From: Litorimonas sp964414555
Lineage (GTDB): Bacteria > Pseudomonadota > Alphaproteobacteria > Caulobacterales > Maricaulaceae
Direction of reading: 5' to 3'
Assembly (NCBI GenBank): GCA_964414555.1
Contig: CAYPWW010000010.1
Location: forward strand, 1-52,929
DNA: 52,929 nt
The notes below the pieces were generated by a model, which did not search any database, was not told where the DNA came from, and saw only the letters and a program-made list of their open reading frames with translations. Positions within the stretch are counted from its first letter, which is position 1; every line of letters begins with the position of its first letter. Below are positions 45,901-51,412 of the stretch, piece by piece. A program made the translations under genes and the position numbers.

Positions 45901-48168
45901 TGCGGACAGTGTGCCTGTGCCGTTGTGGACGTCACTGACACTGACATTGGTCAAGGTGACATCGCCCGTATTCTGGATGACATAAGTATAGGTGATGACA
46001 TCATCAACAGCGGCATCCGTCGTCGTGTCGGCCGTTTTCGTCAGGCTCATAGATGGAAGCGGGTCTTGAGTTGTGACGGACTCATTGGCTGTCAGCGGTG
46101 GAAGCGTGCCGCGTTCAGTTGTGTCGGACAGGGTCGCAACATTGGTAATAGGGACAGCTGCATCCATATCTTGCTGGCTGATGATATAGGTGGCTGTGAA
46201 ATCGACGCTATCACCTGGCGCAAGTGTTGCCACCGTCGCAGGCGTGATGGCCGACAGGCTGTTCGAGCCCGAATGCACATCAGACACCGAGAGGTTCGTC
46301 AGCGTCGTATTACCTGTGTTCGCAACGGTGTAAGTATAGGTCACCGTATCATCCAAGACGAGATTGGATGTGAAGTTCGCGGTTTTCGTAAAGGTCCGAG
46401 CGGGGGCTGCGGCGGCGAGCGTGACGCTTTCATCCGCTGTCGGATCAGCAATCGTGCCGCGCGCAGGCGTCAGGTCAGCTGTCGCCGTATTTGTAATCGG
46501 AGTCCCGTCATCAAAGTCTTCTTGTGTCACAACGTAAGTCGCCGTGAAGACTTGGTTGGCGCCTGGCGCGATGTCAGCCGTTGCGGGCGTGATGGCGGAG
46601 AGCGTGCCCGTACCGGAGTGCACATCACTCACGCTGGCCGTTAGTGTGACATCGCCTGTGTTGGCAACTGTGTATGTGTAAGTGATGGTATCGCCTGCAT
46701 TCGCATCCGCATCGGGGCTGGCGAGTTTGGCAAAGGTGGCCTCTGGCATTGGGACGGCCATGGCGACCTGCGCATCATCTGTCGGGGGCGTCAGTGTTCC
46801 ACGTCGCGGCGTACCATTCGCAGTTGCCGTGTTCGTCACGGGAACACCCGCGTCAAAGTCGGCCTGTGTAATTTCATAGGTTGCCGTGAAGGTTTGCGGA
46901 CCATCCGTCGGCGCAAGCGTCACTGAGGCAGGCGTAATCGCGGATAGCGTGCCAGAACCAGCGTGGCTGTCTGCGACTGTTACATTATCAATCGTTACAT
47001 TGCCTGTGTTCTCAACCACATATGTGTATGTGATGACATCGCCGACCTGCGCATTGGTTGTGGCGGAGGCTGTCTTGCTGATCGTCATTGACGGATCCGC
47101 CGCCGGACCCGGGATTGTCAGGGTTCCCGACACATTACCAAGCTGGCCTTCTGTTGGGTTCGCCGTGACAGAGGCTGTGTTGACGAAAATATCATCGTCA
47201 TCAATGTTCGCCTGAGTGACAACATGCTGACCTGTACAGGTCATGTTCTGGCCGGTTGATAAGCTTGTTAAGGGGCACGTGACCGCGCCCGTAATAAATG
47301 TGTCATCCACGACAATATCGTTCAGCTGAACCGAACCGATATTCGTCACAAGGAATTCATAGTTGATAATGTCTCCGACAGCTACGTAGCTGGTGCGGTC
47401 GGCCGTTTTTTCAATCGTGATGCCTGGCGCGACTTCGGGTGTGCCTGTTGCGTCGTTACCATCGGTGAAGAACCAAAAGTTGTCACCGCGCGTTGTGTTG
47501 CTGCCCGTGTCCGTATCTGTGATGAAGGGCGTCGTACCGCCAGTCGACAAGATATTGGATAATAATGGTGTCGAGAGATCAAACCAGGATGTGCTCGTCT
47601 CTGTTGAACCTTGGTTTCGGAAACAGTCTTCCGTACCAATTGTTGATGTACCTGCGAAATTGGTTCGCTCAACAGAGCCCGCGGCAAGATCTGAAAGGCT
47701 TGCGACCGTAATACCGTTCACTTCAAATGACACATCTTGATGATCGAAGTTTCCAGGACACGCGTCAGCATCCCGCACAGTTAATCGTGCATATCCTTCG
47801 ACAATCGAGCCGCCAAAATAGTCTGAGCAAGACACGATACCACAGTTGAGTGCCTGTGTCGGCCCAAGCTGAAATGTCGGAATGCCTTGGAATGCCGTCG
47901 GCGTACCCGTCCCTGCAAAGCCTCGAAACTGGGTCGAGGGGTTCACGAACTGGTAGTATATATTGCCATTCGCGCCAATCAGCACAAACATCGTACCGCC
48001 AACGGGCGGATAGGTGTTCGGGATCGGACCGTTGCCGTTTGGCACGGTCTCCGTGAATGTCGTCGCCTGGGCGGGCATGATCAGGCCCGCGTAGAAGAGT
48101 GTCCCGAGGGCCAGACAGAGCAGCCCCTTCAGAACTTTATAGATCGATGTTGTAAATAACGTCGGCAT
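30904..48168 (-). CDS. Giant DUF11/DUF7507-repeat outer-membrane surface protein (5754 residues)
   Basis: One uninterrupted frame. The ATG at 48168 has AAGGA about 9 bases upstream. Order by residue: signal peptide 1-36 (ends MPAQA); a unique Cys-containing domain to about 249; 32 tandem Ig-like repeats 250-3764; a degenerate repeat from 3765; an Asp-rich thrombospondin-3-like calcium segment about 3911-3945 (DTDGDGSPDNFESG, DRDGDGVPDAQDYDP); more DUF11-type modules from 4082 and 4227; an SdrD-B-like module from 4374 (GRVYDDVNHNGYPDDGEPG); an OmpA-like stretch about 4475-4560; then about 850 beta-rich residues ending INMVGKF. The terminal Phe and alternating pattern indicate an outer-membrane barrel. 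Probably a self-anchored surface fibre or adhesin (inference). The frame is intact despite 17 kb of repeats. An HxlR regulator is divergent. Confidence 0.92.
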   Translation of the reverse strand: MPTLFTTSIYKVLKGLLCLALGTLFYAGLIMPAQATTFTETVPNGNGPIPNTYPPVGGTMFVLIGANGNIYYQFVNPSTQFRGFAGTGTPTAFQGIPTFQLGPTQALNCGIVSCSDYFGGSIVEGYARLTVRDADACPGNFDHQDVSFEVNGITVASLSDLAAGSVERTNFAGTSTIGTEDCFRNQGSTETSTSWFDLSTPLLSNILSTGGTTPFITDTDTGSNTTRGDNFWFFTDGNDATGTPEVAPGITIEKTADRTSYVAVGDIINYEFLVTNIGSVQLNDIVVDDTFITGAVTCPLTSLSTGQNMTCTGQHVVTQANIDDDDIFVNTASVTANPTEGQLGNVSGTLTIPGPAADPSMTISKTASATTNAQVGDVITYTYVVENTGNVTIDNVTVADSHAGSGTLSAITPASVTLAPTDGPQTFTATYEITQADFDAGVPVTNTATANGTPRRGTLTPPTDDAQVAMAVPMPEATFAKLASPDADANAGDTITYTYTVANTGDVTLTASVSDVHSGTGTLSAITPATADIAPGANQVFTATYVVTQEDFDDGTPITNTATADLTPARGTIADPTADESVTLAAAAPARTFTKTANFTSNLVLDDTVTYTYTVANTGNTTLTNLSVSDVHSGSNSLSAITPATVATLAPGDSVDFTATYIISQQDMDAAVPITNVATLSDTTERGTLPPLTANESVTTQDPLPSMSLTKTADTTTDAAVDDVITYTYVIQNTGDVTLTNVSVSDVHNGTGTLSAITPATVATLAVGDSATFTATYTITQADIDAGVPVTNTATANATPASGSLSPTTATESVAVESPAPEMTLAKTASDTTDVSVGDVITYSYLVTNTGNVGVDGVSVSDVHSGTGTLSAITPVSVDLAPGEDQTFTATYTVTQSDIDAGTAITNTATANGSPAGGALTPPTDTETVSVEAADPEISLTKAADVTTDLSVGQVVTYTYTAVNTGNVSFSNLSMSDAHSGTGTLSAIMPANVATLAVGDTATFTATYTVTQADIDSGAAITNTATANATPASGTYTPATADESVQPETAAPEITFAKAASKTSDLMVGETITYTYTAENTGNVSITGVSVSDAHSGSGTLSAITPATTDLVVGQTATFTASYIVTQADIDAGVPITNTATVTGTPAIGTLPATTADASVTPTGPAPSMSVDKRALDTDFTAVGDVLDYEYELVNTGNVSLSAISVSDDKIASVSCPVTTLAPGARTVCTASYSVTQADLDAGSVTNIATGNATPAGGTFTPSTDSVTVDGTQTPSLSIDKVAQDTTFAAVGDVLDYSYTVTNTGNVEISGIAVSDDKIASVSCPVTTLAPGANTVCTASYSVTQADIDAGAVTNIATTSGTPAGGTLPPATDSETVDATQTPSLGLVKSSTDTTFAAVGDTLDYSYVVTNTGNVTVTDPVTINDDKATGPISCPALPAGGLAPAASLTCSFSYSVTQADLDAGSVTNVATATDGTLTSPSDTVTIDATQTPQLSMTKVANETTFAAVGDVLTYDYTVANTGNVGISSIAVTDDKIASVSCNVAGQGNGDGVLDPAEIVVCTASYSVTQADLDAGAVTNVADVTGTPSGGTLPPTTATETVDATQSPELTIVKAAGETSFDTVGDVLTYTYTVTNSGNVEVTALAIADDKIASVTCPVTTLAPTASTICTASYTVTQADIDAGDVTNIATANATPAGGTLTPPTDTVTVTADQTPGMGVVKTATTVNFELPGDITTYEYVVTNTGNTTLTDPITVTDNLITTVTCPALPAGGLAPAATLTCTADYVVTQADLDAGSVTNLASASSGALTSPQTSETIPADQNPALSIVKRALSSEFTTAGEVITYEFDVTNDGNLTLTGGVDVIDDKIGTISCVTGNLVPGATQTCSADYTVTQADVDAGSVMNQAYADNDGLVSAPVDVTVDADRMPSLSFVKTADQADFTNAGETLTYTFNLDNTGNVTLTNVAVSDDLIASVSCPATTLAPGATMVCTASYVTTQADADAGFVTNNATGSATPPPGLPPVSEPSSATVTGDGVPALTFAKRGLTTDFDMAGDVLSYEFDVANTGATTLTNVSVTDSLIASVSCPLTTLAPGASMVCSAQYTVTQADVDAGSVTNNASAGADGPDGTPLAPQTDSVTTDGQVAPAFTLVKASTATAFDTVGTVLDYTYTVTNTGNVTITGIALTDDLIPSLSCPATTLAPSASLVCTGSYTVTQADIDAGAITNNAEATGTPAGGTLPPATDAVTIDADVTRAIEVVKTASVTDFDSVGDVINYTYVVTNTGNTTLIDAVTVSDDRIASVSCPALPSGGLAPAATLTCSATFIVTQADIDAGAVTNIASATSGAVTSPDVSVTVDADVSPSLAMTKIADPQTYAAVGESVRYDYVITNTGNVTVTDPLRVDDDQVFVTCPALPAGGLAPGATLTCTATDTITQADLDAGTLNNVATATDGTTSSPNVSETVTADAMPSLSMVKTALDTSYAAVGDLLDYEYVVTNTGNITLTDPVTISDDRIANVSCPALPAGVFAPGATMTCSATYTVTQADIDAGDVINVASASSGGTTSPTDSATATADQVPALSITKSALQTSFAAPGDVLDYTYAVRNTGNVTLIGAITVSDDRIASVTCPALPMSGLAPQAEVICTASYVVTQADVDAGDVTNIASATDGTTTSPTDSATVNADQTPSLNLIKSALQNTYTAPGQVIDYSFEVVNDGNITVTDPITVSDSRIATVSCPALPAGGLLPGASVTCTATDTVTQADIDAGVIENIATASAGGLSSDPETKRVFATRNASLEIEKTATNINFTLPGDITTYEYVVTNAGNTTITDPITVTDDRITPVTCPALPAGGLAPGATLTCSADYVVTQDNLDIGSVTNIATATDGTTTSAPTSETIPANANPAIEIRKSAQATDYSFAGEVLTYDFEIQNTGNITLTGNTSVVDNKIGTVVCFTGNLVPGATQTCSADYTVTQEDIDSGSLTNDAYATHPRTSSPPVYVTLPAVQMPELGLVKTAQDTSYAAVGDVLSYTYTVSNTGNVTIVLPISVTDDRIRDVMCAAMPVGGLRPGQDLLCTGTDTVTQADLDAGSVTNTATATDGTTTSLSDTVAVDADQQPSLAMVKTAQSSDFAAVGDVLDYAYTVRNTGNVTMTDPITISDDRIASVTCPALPAGGLVPGASLTCTASDTITQADLDAGTVTNIASATSGAIVSPTDTATITGTQTPAMSIAKTARQSSFAAVGDIVSYDYAVTNSGNVTLTSAITVADDKIASVTCPALPVGGLAPQAVLTCSADYAVTQADIDAGSVTNVASATDGTTTSPDVSETVSAAQAPSLGLVKRALTTDFNAPGDTLDFEYVVTNTGNLTLTSAISVSDDRITVVTCPALPAGGLVPGASVTCTGTDTLDQADIDAGFVTNTATATDGTTTSDPQSVTVSGTQTSAFTVDKIAQSNDFTALGDVLSYDYIVRNTGNVSMTQPVSIQDDKIGTIACPALPAGGLVPGATLTCSADYTVVQADLDAGEVTNIASALSGGETSAPDTVTITGTREPALGLVKATDATSFTAVGETIDYTYVATNTGNVTLLDAITVSDDRIADVTCPALPAGGLAPGASLTCTATDTVTQADLNAGGITNVATATSGDITSDPQTVTVAADQAPALTLVKTAVTENFNMVGDLVAYDYTVTNTGNVNLIGALSITDDKIATSDITCPTVADTGLVPGASLTCRGEYAVTQADLDAGEVTNLATATLGTTTSAEVSETLDATRAPALALTKSTTSTVQQFGPIHEVTYDFTVENTGNVTLDALQITDDLTAAFAPATLFGTPTLDSQNLALNANYDGATDTNLLAGSDSLAVGETRALTLTALLDITNGGPAQGNTAFGSSPQLNAPVRSDDDTQTPDNPDDTNSAPLSIIDTDGDGSPDNFESGTADRDGDGVPDAQDYDPTGYFYCEENGAILAGGSISVSGPLGTQTGVGSSNDIVIVQDGSDGYFQFYVTAPGQYQLTPTYPTTGVPSTIRRVNADPLDVTSVSGNPAILGSSEVGDTGRLADFSAETNSPYYFEFDIEAGDPHVLLNNIPLKNCGVPSISVAKSVTSAPSATEDGRQAVTYQFVLTNTGETNISDVALDDDLGAVFGDEQVTVSAPRITDAPAGFDGTSPAFTGTSAEPTMVEAATLAPGESVTLELDATIAPLASGEYVNTVTASATAPLDGAPLRATASAGIELEALADPAFLRVTKTASPRTVQIGDPVLYTIAVTNESPSTISGVDIVDLLPEGFAYVPGSATVSDATQTLAVEPTVRARGQLSWAVRPGDAAPLNTVRAGETISVQMRLLAGPNVDFGSHENRAYAENVLTGVRSQTASAIVDYIPEPSFDCTPVIGRVYDDVNHNGYPDDGEPGLPAVRLVTVNGDIVTTDMFGRYHIPCAIIADAERGSNFLLKMDTRSVPLGYAATTENPRVVRATRGKFVKMNFGAGFRTKLRLDFTVADFNFAGDGITPEAMTRVSAMLDQADTAERAILVYNADEGTGVDAAQARLQTALVAVMSRKSDRLNDIALEAVWQSDEDLEELSETSVVGQIFGLTVDGEDLGNKARYHTADRARFVSENGTLREMRRDEITDRDEDTVWSSDGGLRGDRVDRGYDTLASDTRRRSDFGRSDSATLDVHSDSPRPGRLQRWVGWGNTSSSYSDGMEIETTVSALDPIKRLNGQANVVNVDGARVLMAEGYTNYDAFIERLELRVFDAKDSARGEPIAVLPISNAQGSLPIAADWPEDVSYVLRAYDSDGVFDETARKRLRLPSLDNAMTVDAWNDEALTAYGQSTLQSSNIRVRGGTVRVYGRNVPGASVTVLGQNVSIDESGRFVVEQLLPTGDQAVTITAAGETRMRSVTVPSRDTFAVGQIEATVGDRLDTGVEAEGRVAFYVRSRLNDRWTITATADTGEAEISDLISGLDDKNLDQLLRRLDPDRYYPTYGDDSTIEQDAPTSGRIYARVERDDDYALWGNYRTDFDDTEFARVRRTLYGAKFNWDENAFTKYGDERTEVTAYLAEGGTRQGRDELRGTGGSVYYLRRGDISIGSELVRIETRDEISGLVLESRRLQYGTDYDMDFIQGRLILNQPLRSTGADRTLFRDGSLSGNRQVLVVDYEFSPIFGADTDSSVYGIRGSRWFGDVVKFGATYGHDDAGGAESDIYEADLTLQFGAGTYLKGEIARSEGAGVAAFESVDGGFTYNPVDRGGLANGDTAMAYAVEGALDFAELDLDLDGRAYAYWRKREAGFAGYAEATTTAVEQFGAGVQAEITDGVSLDVRADVTDTLTRGSQSFAEGQVDVELDEAITLSAGLSYNDDGRGNDGTSLGLRGGYKFSDDTNIYVFGQAGVQGDNTRTTDRIGAGAEVRVSSKLLAGGEISTGEDGLGARATVRRTNDDGDEMYLGYDLPLQSRLGNDLGTFNVGARERFSDSLSVYGEERLQFAEQGLNGVTHAYGVDFTPGNWNFGLSAEVGKVDDLDREAFSASAGFRDDRMRAGVSAEWREDENVLTGDQRRTWLLRFVSQYQASDELTLQGKLNLAHSDQSSEDAFGIDQSFNNAEFTEASISAAFRPIWDDRFNMLGKVVWLEDLSPTSQRFNGVTLDYRQRSRVVSVDTAYDVSEKWTLGGKYAHRSGSVTSSRDALDFTKSSADLGVIRLDYHLTHQWDASVEGRWLDIGDGVITRTGGLAGIYRHMNDNAKLGVGVTWGGIDEQYLSATEQDEDELGWFINMVGKF
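39152..39791 (-). repeat. Two-repeat cassette, copy B (repeats 24-25)
   Basis: Repeat 24 opens FTLPGDITTYEYVVTNAGN and repeat 25 contains GNLVPGATQTCSADYTVTQ, matching the ordered pair 14-15. Flanking repeats 13/23 and 16/26 do not match each other specially, so the shared unit is two repeats long. Confidence 0.75.
42393..43027 (-). repeat. Two-repeat cassette, copy A (repeats 14-15)
   Basis: Repeat 14 has the unusual opening FELPGDITTYEYVVTNTGN and repeat 15 the unusual GNLVPGATQTCSADYTVTQ in place of the GGLAPG form. The same ordered pair occurs again as repeats 24-25. Confidence 0.75.
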
Positions 48169-48518
48169 GACACGGATTCCTTAATTAGACAGGAAACGTG
48201 CGCTCAGCGCGTAAATATAAGCTTAATTTATAATAAGAAATGTCGTTAAGGTTGTGTTGACGTTCATCTGGCGTTCAGGGTCCTTAAGATTCAATCTATT
48301 TTTCTAAAAAACTCCCGTTATGCTTAGGCAAAAGTTAATTGCGAAAATTTGCTCCGACACATGGTATCTATTCGGAACCGAGTATATTATTAGCATTATT
48401 TATAGTTCTGTATTGAGAGCCACACGCTTGCTCCCCGAACAGGATAAGTTTATCCATTAGTTACGATTCGGAAGCTTAAGTTTGACGCGCTTGTCCGCGT
48501 AAACTGGAGATATAGGTC
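48169..48518. other. AT-rich divergent intergenic region between the giant gene and the HxlR gene
   Basis: 350 bases without a gene, visibly richer in A and T than the surroundings, especially about 48205-48240 and 48295-48410. It must hold both promoters. Minus-strand TATTATAAATT-like sequence near 48222-48235 is a possible -10 for the giant gene, and TTGACG at 48482 a possible -35 for the regulator; neither has a convincing partner. A palindrome lies at 48442-48455. AAGCTTAA occurs twice (about 48219 and 48472). Confidence 0.6.
48442..48455. promoter_or_regulatory. Candidate HxlR operator, palindrome GGATAA-GT-TTATCC
   Basis: Perfect 6-base inverted repeat with a 2-base centre, about 64 bases before the HxlR start codon and about 275 bases before the giant gene. 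HxlR dimers bind inverted repeats near their own genes, so autoregulation is plausible. Unproven. Confidence 0.45.
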
Positions 48519-48911
48519 ATGTCGCAGCCGCCCTGCCCCAATTTTGCACCGCAGCACTTTTATGACGTAGAAACCTGCCCTGTACGGCATGTTCTGTCAG
48601 GATATGGCGGGAAATGGCCGGCGTTAGTGCTGATGCACCTCTCTTTTGGCACACACCGCTTTTCAGAGCTGCGCGGCGCCATTCCGGACATCAGCCAGCG
48701 TATGTTGAGCCAAACATTGCGAAACTTAGCCCGCGACGGGATGATTACACGCAAGGCCACGCCGTCGATCCCGCCACGCGTGGATTATAGCCTCACGCCG
48801 CGCGGTCAGGGCTATCTGTCTGTACTGGAGACGGGAATCGTCTGGGCAGCAGAGAATCGGGCCGCGATCTTGCGAGACCGCGCTGCGGCCGAGGCAAAAC
48901 TGACGGCATAG
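48519..48911 (+). CDS. HxlR-family winged-helix transcriptional regulator
   Basis: 130 residues from ATG 48519, with GGAG about 9 bases upstream. HxlR pattern: CPVRHVLSGYGGKWPALVLMHL, then FGTHRFSELRGAIPDISQRML, LRNLARDGMITRKA and PPRVDYSLTPRGQGYL. The Cys at residue 20, just before the first helix, is the position used as a thiol sensor in YodB/HypR/QorR-type members; a second Cys is at residue 6. It is divergent from the giant repeat gene and convergent with the porin gene, so either may be a target. Confidence 0.92.
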   Translation: MSQPPCPNFAPQHFYDVETCPVRHVLSGYGGKWPALVLMHLSFGTHRFSELRGAIPDISQRMLSQTLRNLARDGMITRKATPSIPPRVDYSLTPRGQGYLSVLETGIVWAAENRAAILRDRAAAEAKLTA

Positions 48912-48923
48912 GTCAGGCGTTGG

Positions 48924-50687
48924 CTAGAACTTAAAGCCGCCTTCGACAAAGACGCTCGTCCCGGTTTCTTCAATCGGCGCGAAGAGCAGGCCTTCCAGCG
49001 CCGCATTCGTTGTGCGGTCAACGTATTGAATGCCCGTACCCAGCGTGAATTTGTCAAATTCATAAGTCACGCCGAATGTCCCCTGATCCGAGGTCAGGCC
49101 AACATTATCATCTTCAGCATGACCATAGGCGAGGCTGAAGCCCAAGGCTGACGGTTTCCACGTAATTCCGACGTCATAGGCCGTGTAATCTCCGTCGATC
49201 AGCGCATTATTGGACTGCAACCAAGATCCGCCCAACGTCAGATCGCCATAGCCAAACTCTAGGCCAGCGCCATAGGCGGAGAGATCGTCCAAACCGGCCA
49301 GACCAGAGCTTTCCGAAGCCCGTGCATAGGTCAGCGTGCCCTCGACCGAGAGGCCGTTGTCGAATTTCCGGTCGAGCGCCAAGCCGGCCTCGAGAACATC
49401 TTCGAGCTCTGGGCGGATATTCCCGGCGATATTGCGATCATTACAGTAATCGACGCCGCAGGCATCCGCATCTGGCGCATAGGACGCCCCAATCTGCACG
49501 CCAATGCCGACTGTGTCGCCCAACAAGCGCGGCGAGGTATAAGTGATCTTCTCTGCAAAGCCCGACGCATCATTGACGGTCTTCACACTATCCAGCCCCG
49601 TATAATCGACGGGCGAGTTAGAGGCGTTGACCGCCAGCAAGGTCGGCGCGCCCAGGCTGAACAGATAGGCGGCTCCATCGTCGCGTCCTAGAGTGACATC
49701 GCCATAGGCTGAACGCAGGAAGAGATGCGCGGACTCGAGCGCAATCTGCTGGTCCTTCGCTGTATTCCGTCCGAATTGATAAAATTGCGAGGTGTGGCCG
49801 CGCAGGCCCGACGCAACGCCGCCATTTGTTGAACTGGCACAGCCCGCAACGGTTGGCGGGCAATCACTGATCCGGCCACCAAATCCTCGGCGATAGGGGT
49901 CATATTGGGCGCGCGCCTGCAGGTGCACGCCATATTCCAAGCCACCATCCGTGATCGTACCGACTTCCAGCTCAACCTCTCCATCCGCGACGAAATCTTC
50001 GCTCTCGCCATCTGCGGGGCCGACAAAGCCTGTCGGCTGGTTCGGCGGTGTATCACGATAAGAAAACGCCGCGCCGGCTCGCGCTCGACCTGAGAACAAT
50101 GTCTTGATCCGGCCCAAGCCTAGTTTTTCACCCAAGCTACGCCGCGGGGCGGCCTGTTGCGGCGCGCCATAGCCTGCCTGTTGCGCCCCATAAGCCTGCG
50201 GGCCTGGCTGATACGTATTTTGCGGCGCGAAAGGCGATTGCGATTGGCCATAATTGGGCTGTTGCGCGTAATTCGGTTGCTGCGGATAGGTTTGCGCAGG
50301 CGGCTGATAGCTTGGCTCTTGTGCCGCAGGGGCAGAATAATAGGCATTCGGTGCTGTTTGCGGCGCAACCTGCTGCGTTGGATAGGTCTGACCCAAATTC
50401 TGAACGGGCGCTGCTGCGGGTGGCGTATAACCATAGCTCGGCGCTGGTGTCGGCGCTGGGCGCGCCTGAGCCGGCGGGACATATTGGTTTTGAACGGGCG
50501 GGCTATAGGGTGCAGAACTCTGCGGTAAAACGGGCGCAGGTGCGGGTGCGGGCGCCGTTTCCCACGCCTGTCGCTTGTCTTTCTTCTTGGCAAAAGGCGA
50601 CGCGGATTGCGCAGAGGCGAGGTTCAACCCTCCCAGCGCAAGGATCAACACGGGTCCGGCACAAGTCAAAAAACGAGAAGCGGTCAT
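48924..50687 (-). CDS. Outer-membrane porin with long Pro/Gln/Tyr-rich N-terminal linker
   Basis: 587 residues. Signal peptide about 1-27 (ends LASA). Residues about 28-185 are low-complexity, rich in Pro, Gln, Ala and Tyr (QQPNYAQQPNYGQSQSPFAP). From about 195 the chain is a Gram-negative porin-type barrel: FSGRARAGAAFSYRD, GDVTLGRDDGAAYLF, SPRLLGDTVGIGVQIGASY, YGDLTLGGSWLQSNNALIDG, and the C-terminal Phe of FVEGGFKF. Two Cys pairs (DCPPTVAGC, CGVDYC) suggest loop disulfides. The barrel resembles general diffusion porins of alphaproteobacteria; the linker may reach peptidoglycan or the inner membrane (inference). Confidence 0.87.
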   Translation of the reverse strand: MTASRFLTCAGPVLILALGGLNLASAQSASPFAKKKDKRQAWETAPAPAPAPVLPQSSAPYSPPVQNQYVPPAQARPAPTPAPSYGYTPPAAAPVQNLGQTYPTQQVAPQTAPNAYYSAPAAQEPSYQPPAQTYPQQPNYAQQPNYGQSQSPFAPQNTYQPGPQAYGAQQAGYGAPQQAAPRRSLGEKLGLGRIKTLFSGRARAGAAFSYRDTPPNQPTGFVGPADGESEDFVADGEVELEVGTITDGGLEYGVHLQARAQYDPYRRGFGGRISDCPPTVAGCASSTNGGVASGLRGHTSQFYQFGRNTAKDQQIALESAHLFLRSAYGDVTLGRDDGAAYLFSLGAPTLLAVNASNSPVDYTGLDSVKTVNDASGFAEKITYTSPRLLGDTVGIGVQIGASYAPDADACGVDYCNDRNIAGNIRPELEDVLEAGLALDRKFDNGLSVEGTLTYARASESSGLAGLDDLSAYGAGLEFGYGDLTLGGSWLQSNNALIDGDYTAYDVGITWKPSALGFSLAYGHAEDDNVGLTSDQGTFGVTYEFDKFTLGTGIQYVDRTTNAALEGLLFAPIEETGTSVFVEGGFKF

Positions 50688-50858
50688 AGAACGAGCTTAA
50701 AAAGGTTAACGCGGTCTGTTCGCTCTGGCCTATGTCGCCCTAAGAAAGGGTTAACGTGAGCTTACCGGACCTGTCGGCAAATTTATGTAAACGGGTCTAG
50801 GCGCGGGCGTCGGCTTTGCTATAAGCGGCGCGAAGTAACTCAAGCGGGCCTCCTGAAG

Positions 50859-51299
50859 ATGACCTTGACCAAAAGCGTATTAACCGCCGTGCTGGCGACA
50901 ACACTGGCCGTGCCAGCCCTCTCTGGGTGTGCCTCCAAGGCCAAAGCCAGCGCCGCACAAGAAGTCGCCCCGAATTTCGGTGTGAACCGCTATCTCTGGA
51001 ATGCCTCGCTAGAAACACTGGATTTCATGCCGCTCGATCAGACAGACGTCTTTGGCGGTGTCATCGTCACGGATTGGTACGCCAGTGCCGACGCCCCGAA
51101 TGAGCGTTTCAAAGCCACCGTCTATATCTTAGACGCCAACCTGCGCGCGGATGCGTTGAAAACATCGATCTTCAAACAGACCCGTACAGCCGGCGGATGG
51201 CAAGACGCCAGTGTCGACGCCGACACGGAGCGCCAGATCGAAAATGCGATCCTGACCCGCGCACGTGAGCTTTACATCGCGACGGAAGACAGCCGTTAG
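50859..51299 (+). CDS. DUF3576-family lipoprotein
   Basis: 146 residues. Lipoprotein signal MTLTKSVLTAVLATTLAVPALSGC (Cys24). The mature part (NFGVNRYLWNASLETLDFMPLDQTDVFGG, then VIVTDWYASADAPNERFKATVYIL, in overlapping parts) matches the DUF3576 family, found in alphaproteobacteria next to leuS. Function is unknown. It is upstream of leuS with a gap of 113 bases and may share its transcript. Confidence 0.88.
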   Translation: MTLTKSVLTAVLATTLAVPALSGCASKAKASAAQEVAPNFGVNRYLWNASLETLDFMPLDQTDVFGGVIVTDWYASADAPNERFKATVYILDANLRADALKTSIFKQTRTAGGWQDASVDADTERQIENAILTRARELYIATEDSR

Positions 51300-51412
51300 G
51301 CCAGTTTCCCGCCGCGGCGCCTGTCCGGCATCTTGACCCACAAACCCCTCTGGCAGACGCGCGCACATCTGCTATAGCCGCGCTTTATTTGCTGCTTTCC
51401 AGGGTCTGACCC

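Larger units (their letters stand above)
36877..47421 (-). repeat. Array of 32 tandem DUF11/DUF7507-type repeats, period about 324-348 bp
   Basis: Counting by the recurring start (x-[SAE]-[LMI]-x-[LIVM]-x-K-x-A) and the core VTNTGNVT...VTQADIDAG...TNxAxA, I find 32 units. Unit 1 (residues 250-359) has a Cys pair; units 2-8 (360-1167, about 115 residues each) have none and carry VSDVHSGTGTLSAITPA; units 9-32 (1168-3764, about 108 residues each) each carry two Cys in the frame CPALPAGGLAPGATLTC or CPVTTLAPGANTVC. DNA copies are well diverged, so this is an old array, not a recent expansion. Confidence 0.88.

Noticed and set aside
36877..47421. Possible CRISPR or interspersed DNA repeats, from recurring CTGGCAGxGCxGGACAGGT-like strings
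   Set aside because: The spacing is about 325 bases, all copies are in frame and encode the CPALPAG segment of each protein repeat.
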